From Limnomonas spitsbergensis (Eukaryota; Chlorophyta; Chlorophyceae; Chlamydomonadales): 64,000 bases of DNA. A program made the translations under genes and the position numbers. The notes beneath the pieces are model-generated. The model had not been told where the DNA came from. It saw nothing but the letters and a program-made list of their open reading frames with translations, and made no database searches. The DNA lies in the NCBI GenBank assembly GCA_037349105.1, contig JAYJMM010000021.1, forward strand, positions 1,922,001 through 1,986,000, given 5' to 3'. The stretch's first letter is position 1, and every line of letters begins with the position of its first letter. Below are positions 46,699-58,200 of this stretch, piece by piece.

Positions 46699-46944
46699 CT
46701 ACAGCACATGAAGCTCATCAGGTTAAGTTGTTAAAATGCAAGTTCAGTCTCCCTCACGAGGGATGAGATCACAAGAGTAGCGTGCGTCAGCAGACAACCC
46801 CAAGCTGAGGAGGGTTGGACTTACATGCATCTTATGAAACTCGGGAGTTTGCACAATTGTTCACGTAACGTTGACACCAGGAGTTGGCACACTGTCTATA
46901 AGATCTGTATTTAAAGGTTTCGGCGCGTTTGTACAAAGTGAGGG

Positions 46945-47538
46945 GGGCCTAAATTTAGTCCAAGTCGGGTGGGCTAGAGAATCATTACTCGCCACGTTGG
47001 CATGCCAGGTCTACTCCTGGATCCCCAGCGTGGTGACCAGCGAATAATATTAACTTCTCGCCACCGTTGCGCTCGAAACCCCTTGCATGCTCGAAGCGGT
47101 ATGATCTGTGGTCAAGCGTGCGATCAATCTTGTTCCTATCAAGTGCACAAGTTAGCCCACAGATCGCCCACAGATCGCTCATCATCCGTCGCTCCACGCT
47201 ATAAATAGGTAGCCCGATCAGGAATTATCGAAATCAACTCTTACCTTGAAACTCAGTAGGACCTAACGCAAGCCATCTATCTGCTAGTAGGTGGCATACC
47301 GTAGCTCAGCAGCCACCTACGAATGCCCCAGTGTCTACTGCTGCCCAGCATTTGCAGCCTCCACCCGCCCCTCGTTAATGAGCCGCGTCAATGACCGCAT
47401 GGCGGTGTGCTAGGCGAACGGCAAACTAGGCGAAATGCTGTTGGTCGCCACGCTGGCGATCAAGGAGTCCAGAAAGCATGCCAGCGTGGCGAGATATGAT
47501 TCTCTAGCCCACCCGACTTGGACTAAGTTTAACAGCCC
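46945..47538. mobile_element. MITE-like element with about 55-60 bp inverted ends
   Basis: The left end is TTTAGTCCAAGTCGGGTGGG, CTAGAGAATCAT, ..CTCGCCACG and TGGCATGCC, at about 46950-47010. Its near-perfect reverse complement is at about 47476-47535. The interior, about 465 bp, has no recognised coding sequence. A partial relative lies at 36024-36130. Target-site duplication was not resolved. Confidence 0.75.
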
Positions 47539-47539
47539 G

Positions 47540-48245
47540 TTTCCGAAAAGTTCCGGGGTCTTTCCGGGGTGAAACGGGCACCCCGGAAAAGTTCCGGGAA
47601 AAGTTCCGGGGTGCTTCGATGCCGTACATTTACCCTGGAAATCAGCTTTTTTTTTCGGGGACCTCCCCCCTCTCCCCGGAAAAATTCCGGGGTCTTTGCA
47701 TTGTCCAGCTGGCATGATCCTTCGAAAGTTCGAATCGTCACGTTGATATAGCGCGCGCATTGCGGTAGTTTTTACATGGTTCATCTGGGCGGCGTTGTGT
47801 GGACAGGGTGTAGGGGAAGTGATCGTTGCGACGATCTTGTGGCCGATATGGGCAAAGGACGCATCATAGAGGCTGAAGATGCGCAGTCTGTAACGACTGG
47901 TTTGAAGGGCAGCTTCGCAAAACATGCCTATCCTCTTGCTCGGCAGTGGAGCTCGGGAAGTTCAACTGTGCGCGCCTTAAGCCGTACAGAAAAGGGTGTC
48001 GCGACACTCCGGAAAAGGACCTGACGTCCCAGGCGTCCCAGAGGCATCCCAGACCCACTTGGGATGATATCCATGGATGCGTCCCAGGAATCGTCTCGAA
48101 GCGTATCGGCGTATCCTATATTTCTTTTTATCCATGGACGCGTCCCAGAATCGTCCCAGAAAGCGTCCATGGACGCATCCCGGGATGCCTCCTGGGATGT
48201 GAGCCAGGATGCCTACTGGGACGTGAGCCAGGATGCTTTCTAGAA
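47540..48245. repeat. Palindromic CCGGAA cluster and CATGGACGC/TGGGA repeats
   Basis: Between 47540 and 47700, TTCCGGGG and CCCCGGAA recur many times in both orientations, giving nested inverted repeats (CTTTCCGGGGTG against CACCCCGGAAAAG). Between 48020 and 48245, short repeats of CATGGACGC, TCCCAG and a 24-bp duplication (GGGA[T/C]GTGAGCCAGGATGC) are seen. No gene is recognised. Confidence 0.7.
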
Positions 48246-49240
48246 TGTTAGAAATTACGCATTTTGGGATGCTTGATTCACAGCTTGAGGCAGTAGCCAT
48301 GGCACATTTTGCAGCCAATCACGTATTTACAATTTGGATCACGAACCCTGTCTAGCAGCTTCCTCATGATCATTCGAGTCTGAAAGGTACCATTTTGTTC
48401 AAAAACAGACTTTAATTGAAGTAGCACACGAGGAAGCTGGAATCCAAGTACAGCTGACGTACCGTCGGAGGAGGCGAACAGTACGTGTGCAGACAAGCAG
48501 AGCAAAAACCTTGTACCGGTCAACAGAAAGAACATGCATGTCATGACAATTAAAGGATTGAGGACGACATACGTGCATGCGGTCAGCCATTTGCTCATTG
48601 CATCCCTCAGGGGAAAAAATTTACTTAGCTCACCGCACCATCCCTGAGCACCGGTTGCAGCTTAACACTTAGCAAATTTTAATTCTTATCAACTTAACTC
48701 GTTGAAGCTCTTTCATTGCCGGCAATGGTAGCAACAGTTTTAGTGACATTTTTAGCAACAGTTATTGTGACACGTGAAGTGGTGGAAATGGTTATGGCAG
48801 TTAAAGTGGTTGAAGTGGTTGAGGTGGTTAGGATGTGCACCCCACCATTGCCAACCAAGCCGGTCATGGATGGGTTCATATAACACCTCAGCACCAACAT
48901 GTTAAGGTAATAGCAAGCATTGACAGGAAGCTCATGGGAAGGTGCGCGATGCGATGCATGTGACGTGACTATGCTCCTGGACCCGGAGAATCAGACTGCT
49001 GTATCCAGGAGTTCCCGGGGGAGTTCTTCTTGGATGAAACACGTGGCCCTAGAGCCAGGAGGATCTCCGGTGCCTTTTAAAAAAACGTTTCTTTTCCCTC
49101 CCCAAAACTTTCCAAATCACCGGCAAGCTTTGCCCCTCTTAATCTTGTTCATACGTACCGGTAGTGATAACCATATCTATATGCCCGTTAAATTATTGGG
49201 TGGTGACCCTGGGGCTGCCCTGGACAGGCCTGTCAGGTCA
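48246..49240. other. No gene recognised
   Basis: No coding chain is supported. A GTT/GGT-rich degenerate microsatellite (AAGTGGTTGA repeats) lies at about 48770-48835. The missing first exon of the ankyrin-RING gene could lie somewhere upstream of 46700, including here, but I could not identify it. Confidence 0.4.
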
Positions 49241-49244
49241 ATAA

Positions 49245-50371
49245 CGTTACACCTCTGGGCCCGCTCAAAGCTCGGCCGCGTGGACGCCCAACTGTTCAGA
49301 AGGGAGAAAATAACACACTAAAAGGAAGAGGGGGGGGAAGGAACAAAAGGAGAGACCGGGAAGGCAGAGAAGAGTCCGACACCTGAGTTCCACCAGAGAC
49401 TGGCCCTCAACAAAGCCTATGAGAAAAGAAAAGTCCACAAAAGCAAGCGTATCCCACCCCTGCTTGGCCGCGAGGGCGCCCCACTGATCAGAAGGGAGAA
49501 GAGAAGAAACTAAAAAGGGGGCAAACAACAACAACAAAAAGAAGAAGAAAGGATCAAAAGGGAAGGCCAGAAAGGCAAACGACTCCGGCGCCTCAGAATC
49601 CCTGGAGACTAACCCTCAACAATGCCCACAGCACAGTCCACAAAAGCAAGTGCATCCCACCCCTGCTCAGCCTGGTACAGCTGGTGGAAGTTAGTGGCAG
49701 CGCCCGGAGGACCTGCCCACCCCCGCTCCCGTAACTGCTCCCTGACACTAGGGCACTGGAAGCACATATAGCGCATCCTCCACCTGGTCTCTATCCCCCC
49801 GTGCCCAACACCGCTGGCAGCAGCGTGCCTCTCGCCGCTGACCGTTGCGCCGTCCTCTGGTATCAGCCGTGCTGATCGCGCCGAGCCGCAGTCACAAATT
49901 TATGCGCACAGAAGCACACCCCCTTTGGCTAGTGCGGCTCTTGGCTTGCGGCTGCACGGCACCCGCTGTGGACTGGAACCAGGCGCGGTAGATCGCCGCA
50001 GATCTGTGCTTGGTGGTAGGGTCCCTGGGGTCCCCACCGCCGCTTGCGTCCAGCCGTGCTTGCTCGTAGGCTGCGTCAACGAGTGCCAACACCTCTGTGA
50101 CGGGTAGATGTTGTAGGGCAGCTGCTGCCTTGCGCAAGGTGGAGGTGGCTGTCCCCCGCTCCAGCACCTCTAATGCACCCAGCAGATCAGAGCACCAGGT
50201 GCGGCCGCCAGTGCCCTGGCTGACTGCAAGCTGCATATCTGCTGCCATGGCTTGAGCCATGAGAGGGCTGTATTGCTGTGCCGCCGGTGCCACCGCTGCA
50301 TTGTAGAAGCGGAGGATATAGGTCCACCAGACTCGCTGTAGTGGCTGGAGCTGCATGCTTGTCAGGTACAT
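49245..50371 (-). mobile_element. Non-LTR retroelement 3' remnant
   Basis: The minus-strand frame 50371-49892 starts LTSMQLQPLQRVWWTYILRF and continues LRFYNAAV and SDLLGALEVL. This resembles the region after the reverse transcriptase core in algal LINE-type ORF2 proteins (from memory). Downstream, to about 49640, degraded coding is visible only with frameshifts (DQVEDALYV, FQCPSVREQL), like the Cys/His end of such proteins. The last 400 bp consist of two copies of a roughly 205-bp tail, each with a QGWD(T/A)LAFVD coding relic and a CTCGGCCGCG motif. No reverse transcriptase catalytic motif lies in the window, so the copy is 5' truncated. Confidence 0.6.
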
Positions 50372-50739
50372 AAGGCTGTTTGGAGGTTTGCGCTCCGGGA
50401 TGATCGCTGTAAAACGACCACCCCAGATCTGTCGAAAAGTCTATGAGAGGTGTGCGGCTGTTTTCCCCGGGGCCTAATCGGAAATGGGCTGTAAGCTTTG
50501 AAGCCCCAAGCCAAGTGGAATGCCAACCAATCTGGTTGTGGGCGTAAGAGGGAGCCCTGAGTGTGTTATACCCAGGGATACAAGGAACCGTATGCGAACT
50601 TGGGAACTCATTAGGATTGCTTTAATAATCATATTCAAGAGAGCCATGCCTTAGCCCCTTGGCGCAGCATTTGTGCTGTTGCTCCAGCTTGGGCTTGTCG
50701 TTACATAACTGGGCCGAACTCTGGCCACTTTATTCCCCC

Positions 50740-50825
50740 CTTTCCTCTTTTCCTGCCCTTATTTGTAAGGCGCCCACGTAGCTGAGCTTTTTGAGCAGGG
50801 CCCATAGGTGTAACGCCATTGATCT
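50740..50825 (-). mobile_element. Retroelement tail copy (inverted)
   Basis: On the minus strand it reads ACCTATGGGCCCTGCTCAAA, then AGCTCAGCTACGTGGGCGCC. It is homologous to the tails at 16.3 and 49.2 kb in opposite orientation and to 51340-51430 in the same orientation. Confidence 0.6.
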
Positions 50826-51339
50826 GTGGGCCCTGCTCAAATGGCTATTGCACTGCTGCTCGCGAGCCTGCTTCCTCACAAGCCTGTAGCTGTGTTACCC
50901 CAGACCCTTGGTTCGTTAGTCATGTGCAACGGAGTTACCCCGCTTTGTACAGTTGCGCGAGGGCTAGTGGTTGGCCCGAGTGTTATGGGGCTCTGTCTCT
51001 TCCCAACCTCTTTCCTTCCTCTGGTATGTGCAAGTTTTCTCTTTCAGGGCGGGGGGGCCCTCCTCCTGGACAGGTGAAAATCCTAAATATCCCCCACCAA
51101 AGAATCCCCCTCTTAAACGCCATGCTGCTGCGGTGCTACAACGACTGACCAACTCCACCGCAACCTGAACCCTCCCATCCGCCCTTTGCCAAATTGGACT
51201 GCGGCGGGATGCAAATGAAGGGCCCAACATGCCATACGTTACACACATAATTGCGTCTCTGTCAACAATACCTGGGGGGCAAACCCTGATGCACAAGTCC
51301 TGTCCGCCCAGCCCGGGCAGTCATACTGATCTACCTTTA

Positions 51340-51430
51340 TTTCCACATTTTCCTCTTTTTCCTGCCCCTATTAGTTAGGCGCCCACGCAGCCGAGCCTTT
51401 CTGAGCAGGGCCCAGAGGTGTATAGTCATT
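51340..51430 (-). mobile_element. Retroelement tail copy (inverted)
   Basis: On minus it reads ACCTCTGGGCCCTGCTCAGA, AAGGCTCGGCTGCGTGGGCG, then CCTAACTAATAGGGG. It belongs to the same tail family as 16310, 49245 and 50740. Confidence 0.65.
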
Positions 51431-51536
51431 GACTTATCTACCTTGTTTCGTGGCCTGGCCAGTGGCCCGTCAAAATTGGAAAACCTGAAGTCATCGTCCC
51501 CCCACTGGCATCGCAACAGGCAAATGCACTGTAGGA

Positions 51537-52235
51537 CACACCAAGCTACGACCATCAGGTGGTCGCAGGTTGGGAGCCATCCCCTGCTGATCAGGTGGTC
51601 GCAAGTTAGGAGCCATCCCCTGCTGATCAGGTGGTCGCAGGTTAGGAGCCATCCCCTGCTGATCAGGTGGTCGCAGGTTAGGAGCCATCCCCTGCTGATC
51701 AGGTGGTCGCAGGTTGGGAGCCATCTCCTGTTGATCAGGTGGTCGCAGGTTGGGAGCCATCCCCTGCTGATCAGGTGGTCGCAGGTTGGGAGCCATCCCC
51801 TGTTGATCAGGTGGTCGCAGGTTGGGAGCCATCCCCTGCTGATCAGGTGGTCGCAGGTTGGGAGCCATCCCCTGTTGATCAGGTGGTCGCAGGTTGGGAG
51901 CCATCCCCTGTTGATCAGGTGGTCGCAGGTTAGGAGCCATCCCCTGTTGATCAGGTGGTCGCAGGTTGGGAGCCATCCCCTGTTGATCAGGTGGTCGCAG
52001 GTTGGGAGCCATCCCCTGTTGATCAGGTGGTCGCAGGTTAGGAGCCATCCCCTGCTGATCAGGTGGTCGCAGGTTGGGAGCCATCCCCTGCTGATCAGGT
52101 GGTCGCAGGTTGGGAGCCATCCCCTGTTGATCAGGTGGTCGCAGGTTGGGAGCCATCCCCTGCTGATCAGGTGGTCGCAGGTTGGGAGCCATCCCCTTTT
52201 GATCAGGTGGTCGCAGGTTGGGACCCGTCCCCTGT
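51537..52235. repeat. 36-bp minisatellite abutting the VPS13 stop codon
   Basis: About 19 units of TGGTCGCAGGTTGGGAGCCA, TCCCCTGCTGATCAGG, with G/A and C/T variants at a few fixed positions (TTGGGAG or TTAGGAG; CTGCTGAT or CTGTTGAT). It ends within about 10-25 bp of the VPS13 stop at 52239. All six frames are nearly open because 36 is a multiple of three; these frames are not genes. Confidence 0.95.
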
Positions 52236-52238
52236 TCA

Positions 52239-55200
52239 TCAGTAGATGGGCGTAAGCGCTGGCAGCTGCGGGCGGTTGTACGACTTAGCCGCGAGGAAGG
52301 TACGCGCCGGGTTATCCACGGGCCACAGGCTACAGCACCAGTACTGGTTGTCGCTGCTGGCGCCCGACCACAGCGCTGCCTCCGAGGTTGTCGTCGCGTT
52401 GACGAGGTCGCGTCGCACGCAGCGCACCAGGCCCAGTGGAGGCTCCTCCATATCAGGCCAGGCCACACAGCCCATCTGACAGGGTGGAGGACACGGAGTA
52501 CTTTTGTGTGTGTGTGGGAGGGGGATTTCAGGGTTTCCACCTGCCCAGGAGGTGGGTCCCCCAGCCTTGGAAGAGAAAAGCTTGCACATCACCGAGGAAG
52601 ATAAGTGGTCGGGACAAGACAGAGCCCTCGTAATACTCAGGCCATCCTCCAGCCCTCTTGCAACTGTACAAGCCTGTGCTCAATCAGGGGCTGGCAGGAC
52701 GCAGCCTTCACATACAAATATACCAGCAGCCCCTTGCGTGGGTGAGGGTTTAGGGCTTAGGGTTTAGGGTAAGGGTTTAGGGTAGAGGGTTGAGGGCTTA
52801 AGGGATATCACCCGTGTGCCTTGGTGGCCAAAGCAGGTTGCATGCCCCCCACATACCATGCAGCCCCTATCAACCCGCCATCACTGGAAGCCTCACAGGT
52901 TCCTATGGGCACACAGCATCGTTTTTGGGGGCAGCGGCCGCCACCTCACCCCCCTAAGTCATGTTTGTTTAGCGCTCTCCTACGAGCACGCCCCGGGGCT
53001 TGCGAGCGCTCCATGCAGCTGTGAGGGGACAGCAGTCTCTATATGCAACCCTGAATGTGCACATTTCCTGCCAATGAACACATTGCTCCTAAGCCAGGGC
53101 TCAAGCTTGGGGTCTCGACCCTTCTTCACCTACATTCCCCGCCCGACCCCCTGGGGTCCCATGAGCGCACCTCTACATAGCCGCGAGGAGGCAGAGGCTT
53201 CCATATGGTGACTGGAGGGGTAGCACTGTCCCGGAAGACCAAGGAGAAGCCAATGGGCTGGACCAGCCGAGCACCCTCTGGAGGGGGCAGTCAGGCAGTT
53301 GGGAAGTTTAGCAGTTGGACACAGGCACATTTAATCTTGGCTATCCTCAGCAAACTGCTCTGCCATTGACCTGCACCTCCTTCATGTCAATCTAGGCAGA
53401 CACAATCCACAGCAGAACCAGGGTGTGTGCGTGTGGTGGTAGGAGCAGGGCGAGACAGGGCATATGAAAGAGCTGTGACATCTGATATGCAGCCATCTTG
53501 AACAGGAGAAAGTCCCTCCCCTTGCACCCCATCCTCAACCTTCCCGTTCCCCTCCCTTCCCCCTGTTCCCACTTGCCGCTCTCCTTCCTTCTCTCTGTCC
53601 CCGATTCCCACTCTCCCCACTCCCCCCCTTCCCTGTTCCCCTCCCTCCCCCCTGTCCTCACCTGCCACTCTCCTTCCTTCTCTCTTCCCACTCTTCCCCT
53701 TCCCCGTTCCCCTCCCTCCCCCCTGTCCCCACCTGCCACTCTCCTTCCTTCTCTCTTCCCACTCTCCCCCCTTCCCCACTCTCCTCCCTCCCCCCCGTCC
53801 CCACCTGCCACTCGCCTTCCTTCTCTCTTCCCACTCTCCCCCCTTCCCCGCTCTCCTCCGTCCCCTCTGTCCCCACCTGCCACTCTCCTTCCTTCCCACC
53901 CTCCTTCCTCCCTTTCCCCTTCTCTCCTCCCTCCCCACTGTCCCCACCTGCCACTCTCCTTCCTTCCCACTCTCCTTCCTCCCTTTCCCCTTCTCTCCTC
54001 CCTCCCCCCTGTCCCACCTCCCGGCGCATCTCCGTCTCCTCCAACCAGCGGGTCACGGTACAACCTCACAGGATGAACCGGAGCATCCTTCCCCACCACC
54101 GCCACATCCCCCAGAGCAACGTAGCCCGGTGGACCCACAGGCCGCCAGACGGACATGGGACGTGACGGCCGCGCCGTGGCTGCCGGTGCCCCCGGTGGGG
54201 TGGAGGTGCCCGCACCCGGCTGCCTGTACCATACCAGACGAAACTCGAGCGAGAGCAGCGTGTCGGGATGCTGCTGGCCCGTGGCGTCAGCGCCCCCCTG
54301 CCCGGACCTCAGCATCAGCAGCGCCGAGCTGCTGCTGAGCTCGCGCCAGCTGGCGGCTTCGGAGCGCGGAGAGACGTAGTGCTGGTAGCGGCAGGCCTGG
54401 ATTGCGTTGAGAACCTCCTGGGCCTGCCCGCTGCTCGGCCTGCCAAGGAGAAGTAACAGCGAGATGGGGGAACAGCAGATGTCAGCAAAATGTTGTGTTG
54501 CACTTCGTGGGCTTGCCCACAGCTGGTCTGCCACGGAGAAGAAAGAGCGGGGAGCAGCTGCAGCAGTCAGCAAAGCAGGCTTTTTTTTGTTGCAGCTTCA
54601 ACGCATCTCCACACACTGGTTTGTATTGAGGAGGCGAAGTCACCACACAGACCGGAGGCGTCTGGACTCTGGACTGCGGTTTGGCATTCTGGCGCTCTAT
54701 GAGAGACATGGCAGGTACATCCGTTCTGCATGCCCCCCTGTACACATTTCCCAAGTGCATAGATCTGTACTACACCCCCCAGAGGGTAGATCCAAACCGC
54801 ACATACCGAAGCGGGTAGATCTACACCGCATCCTGAACCACGTAGACAGCATACTAGATCCAGTAGATCCGTAACACAGAAAGAAAGAAAACTTCGCCCC
54901 GCAGGGTCGTGAAGGTTCAGGGAGCAGCGCGGCATGGGATCTGTAACACGTCCTTACCCATGAGGCGCACAGCACCGTAGATTTGATTATTTGCCTGCCC
55001 TTCGATATGAATTTACTGTTTATTTCATGCTTCTCTCGGGCAAACATTTAACAAGAGCTCTTAATTTCCGTCTGAAACTGGCGTTGACAAGAAATAACTC
55101 GTAGATTGAATGAATCCCTCACCCCTAAACAACTATTCATTGCGAGGAGAGGCAATTCAAATCTACGGTAGTACCGCACTCCCCATTTTACGAGTTGGAA

Positions 55201-58200
55201 TCTAACTCTGTCCCTTTCGACACTTGCCTGTATTCATAGTGCTACCCTCCCCACTGAGTGGCCTCCGAAACCTGACCTGCATCGGATGTCGTGTAAGATG
55301 CTGTTTTCCCTCCCGCCTCGCACTTTGCGGTGAATGAGGATCCCGTCTGGCGGCATGCCCGCCCGCTGCTGATGCCAAGTCAGCTCCACAGCCAACACGG
55401 CCTTCCAGGGAAGCTGCCAGATGACCTGAAAGGGAGGCGGGAAGAAACAGGGGCAATGTGGGGTGGGTGTGAGGCGGGTGGGAGCAGGGGCAGGATGGGG
55501 TGGGTGGGAGCCTGGGAGGAGGATGGGTAGGAGCAGGGTGGGGGCAGGAGCAGCGGCAGAAGCAGGTGCATGTTAGGGTGCGGGGGTGGTAAGAGCAGGA
55601 TCGGAGTCAGGGGAAGGGTGTGTAGGAGCAGGAACAGGGAGCAGCAGCAGCCCTTGGTTCATTGCGGCTGTTGCCTCTCAATCAGAGCCCGGGCTGGATG
55701 GGCTCAGAATATTTAAGATGAACCCTAGGGGGTCATAGCCTTGTCTCACCTCTGCACCTGACACCTGCTGCCCCACCTCACTTCTTTACCTGCTGCCCTG
55801 CATCACTTCTCCACCTGCTGCTCTGCTCCCCTGTCTCACCTCTCCACCTGGCACTTCCGTGACATGAGTCAGCTCCCCGGTCATGACACGCGACTGCAGC
55901 CAAATGAAATCTGTGCAGGATGGGAGAGCAGAGGGGGCCACATCAGGGGTGGTGGCAGCGTGAAATAAACCAAAATCAAATGAAACCCAGCTCCATCAAA
56001 CCCTGTCATTCTCTACAGGTTTACAGCCTTAGTGGAGACATGCAAAACCTCCTCCAAGGTTGACACCTGTCTGAATGTTATTCTCACCTCCCTTTTCACC
56101 CACCTCCCTGCACCCACACTCTCATCCCCTGCACCCCTCCCCCTCATCCCTGTAAGCACCCACCCCCTCCTTCCCCCCGCAGCCCCCCTGCCTCCCCCCT
56201 TGCCCCTTCACCTACCCACCCCCCTTGCCCTTTCACCCCCCTCCTCATCCCGTCCCCTCTGCGCACCCACCCTGCGCGTCCAGCAGCATAACTCTCTTGT
56301 TGGTGACCACCAGCACGTGCGGGCTTGTCATCACAAAGTGGTGTTCATACAGGTCGTGGCGGAAGGGGAAGTCTGAGCTCATTCCGCTCCCGCCCCCATT
56401 GCCCGCCCCGGCGCGGGGACCGCCCAGCCGCTGCAGCGCGGCCGGCATAAGGGTGGGCAGCTGCGGCATGCCCGTCTCGTACAACAGCGACTGACCCAGC
56501 GCACCATGGAGGTTGAATGGGCGCAGCACACGATCGCCTGCGCAACCAGGTCCGGGATGAAGCGGGTGGGGTTAAGGGGACAAGGACAGAGAGGAGGAAG
56601 GGGCACAGCACACGATCGCCTGCACAACCAGGTAGGTCTGGGGATGAAGCGGGTGGGGTCGGGGGATAAGGACAGAGAGGGGAAAGGGGGGACAGGGCGG
56701 GTGTGGGTGTGTTGGGAGAGGGGGCTTAGGGGGACAAGGACAGATCGAGGTACACAGGCTTGAGGATGGGGAAGTGTGGGGTCAAATCTCTGCGTAGGCA
56801 AGAGGGTATGTGTGCCCATCAGCCCTGTCCAGGTGCAGGGGAGAAATAGTGCCTGGGCGGCAGGGTGCCAGGGTGCCAGGGTGCCAGGGTGCCGGGGTGC
56901 CAGGGTGCCAGGGTGCCAGGGCGTCAGGGCATCAGGGCATCAGGGTGCCAGGGCGTCAGGGCGCCATGGTGCCAGGGTGCCAGGGTGCCAGGGCGTCAGG
57001 GTGACAGGGTGCCAGGGCGTCAGGGCGTCAGGGCGTCAGGGCGTCAGGGTGCCAGGGTGCCAGGGTGCCAGGGTGCCAGGGCGTCAGGGCGTCAGGGCAT
57101 CAGGACATCAGGGCATCAGGGCATCAGGGCGTCAGGGTGCCAGGGTGCCAGGGCGTCAGGGCGTCAGGGTGCCAGGGTGCCAGGGTGCCAGGGTGCCAGG
57201 GTGCCAGGGCGTCAGGGCGTCAGGGTGCCAGGGTGCCAGGGTGCGAGGGCGTCAGGGCGTCAGGGCGTCAGGGTGCCAGGGCGTCAGGGCGTCAGGGCGT
57301 CAGGGTGCCAGGGCGTCAGGGTGCCAGGGTGCCAGGGCGTCAGGGCGTCAGGGCGTCAGGGTGCCAGGGTGCCAGGGTGCCATGGCGTCAGGGTGCCAGG
57401 GTGCCAGGGTGCCAGGGTGCCAGGGTGCCAGGGTGCCTGGGCGTCAGGGTGCCAGGGCGCCAGGGCGCCAGGGTGCCAGGGTGCCAGGGTGCCAGGGTGC
57501 CAGGGCGTCAGGGTGCCAGGGTGCCAGGGTGCCAGGGTGCCAGGGTGCCAGGGCGTCAGGGTGCCAGGGTGCCAGGGTGCCAGGGCGCCAGGGCGCCAGG
57601 GCGCCAGGGCGTCAGGGCGTCAGGGCTTCAGGGTGCCAGGGTGCCAAGGTGCCAGGGCGTCAGGGTGCCAGGGTGCCAGGGCGTCAGGGCGTCAGGGCGT
57701 CAGGGTGCCAGGGTGCCAGGGCGCCAGGGCGCCAGGGTGCCAGGGTGCCAGGGTGCCAGGGCGTCAGGGTGCCAGGGTGCCAGGGTGCCAGGGCGTCAGG
57801 GCGTCAGGGTGCCAGGGTGCCAGGGCGTCAGGGTGCCAGGGTGCCAGGGAGCCAGGGTGCCAGGGTGCCAGGGTGCCAGGGCGTCAGGGCGTCAGGGTGC
57901 CAGGGTGCCAGGGTGCCAGGGTGCAAGGGCGTCAGGGCGTCAGGGTGCCAGGGTGCCAGGGCGTTAGGGCGTCAGGGTGCCAGGGTGCCAGGGCGTCAGG
58001 GTGCCAGGGTGCCAGGGTGCCAGGGCGTCAGGGCGCCAGGGTGCCATGGCGTCAGGGCGTCCGGGTGCCAGGGTGCCAGGGCGTCAGGGTGCCAGGGTGC
58101 CAGGGCGTCAGGGCGTCAGGGTGCCAGGGTGCCAGGGCGTCAGGGTGCCAGGGTGCCAGGGCGTCAGGGCGTCAGGGCGTTAGGGTGCCAGGGTGCCAGG

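Noticed and set aside
51337..52540. 270-349 residue frames with RPPDQQGMAPNL repeats
   Set aside because: 36-bp minisatellite beyond the VPS13 stop; open in most frames at once.
53387..54076. Arg/Gly/Glu-rich minus-strand and Pro/Ser-rich plus-strand frames
   Set aside because: Purine/pyrimidine strand bias in an intronic minisatellite; only 54439-54018 is exon.
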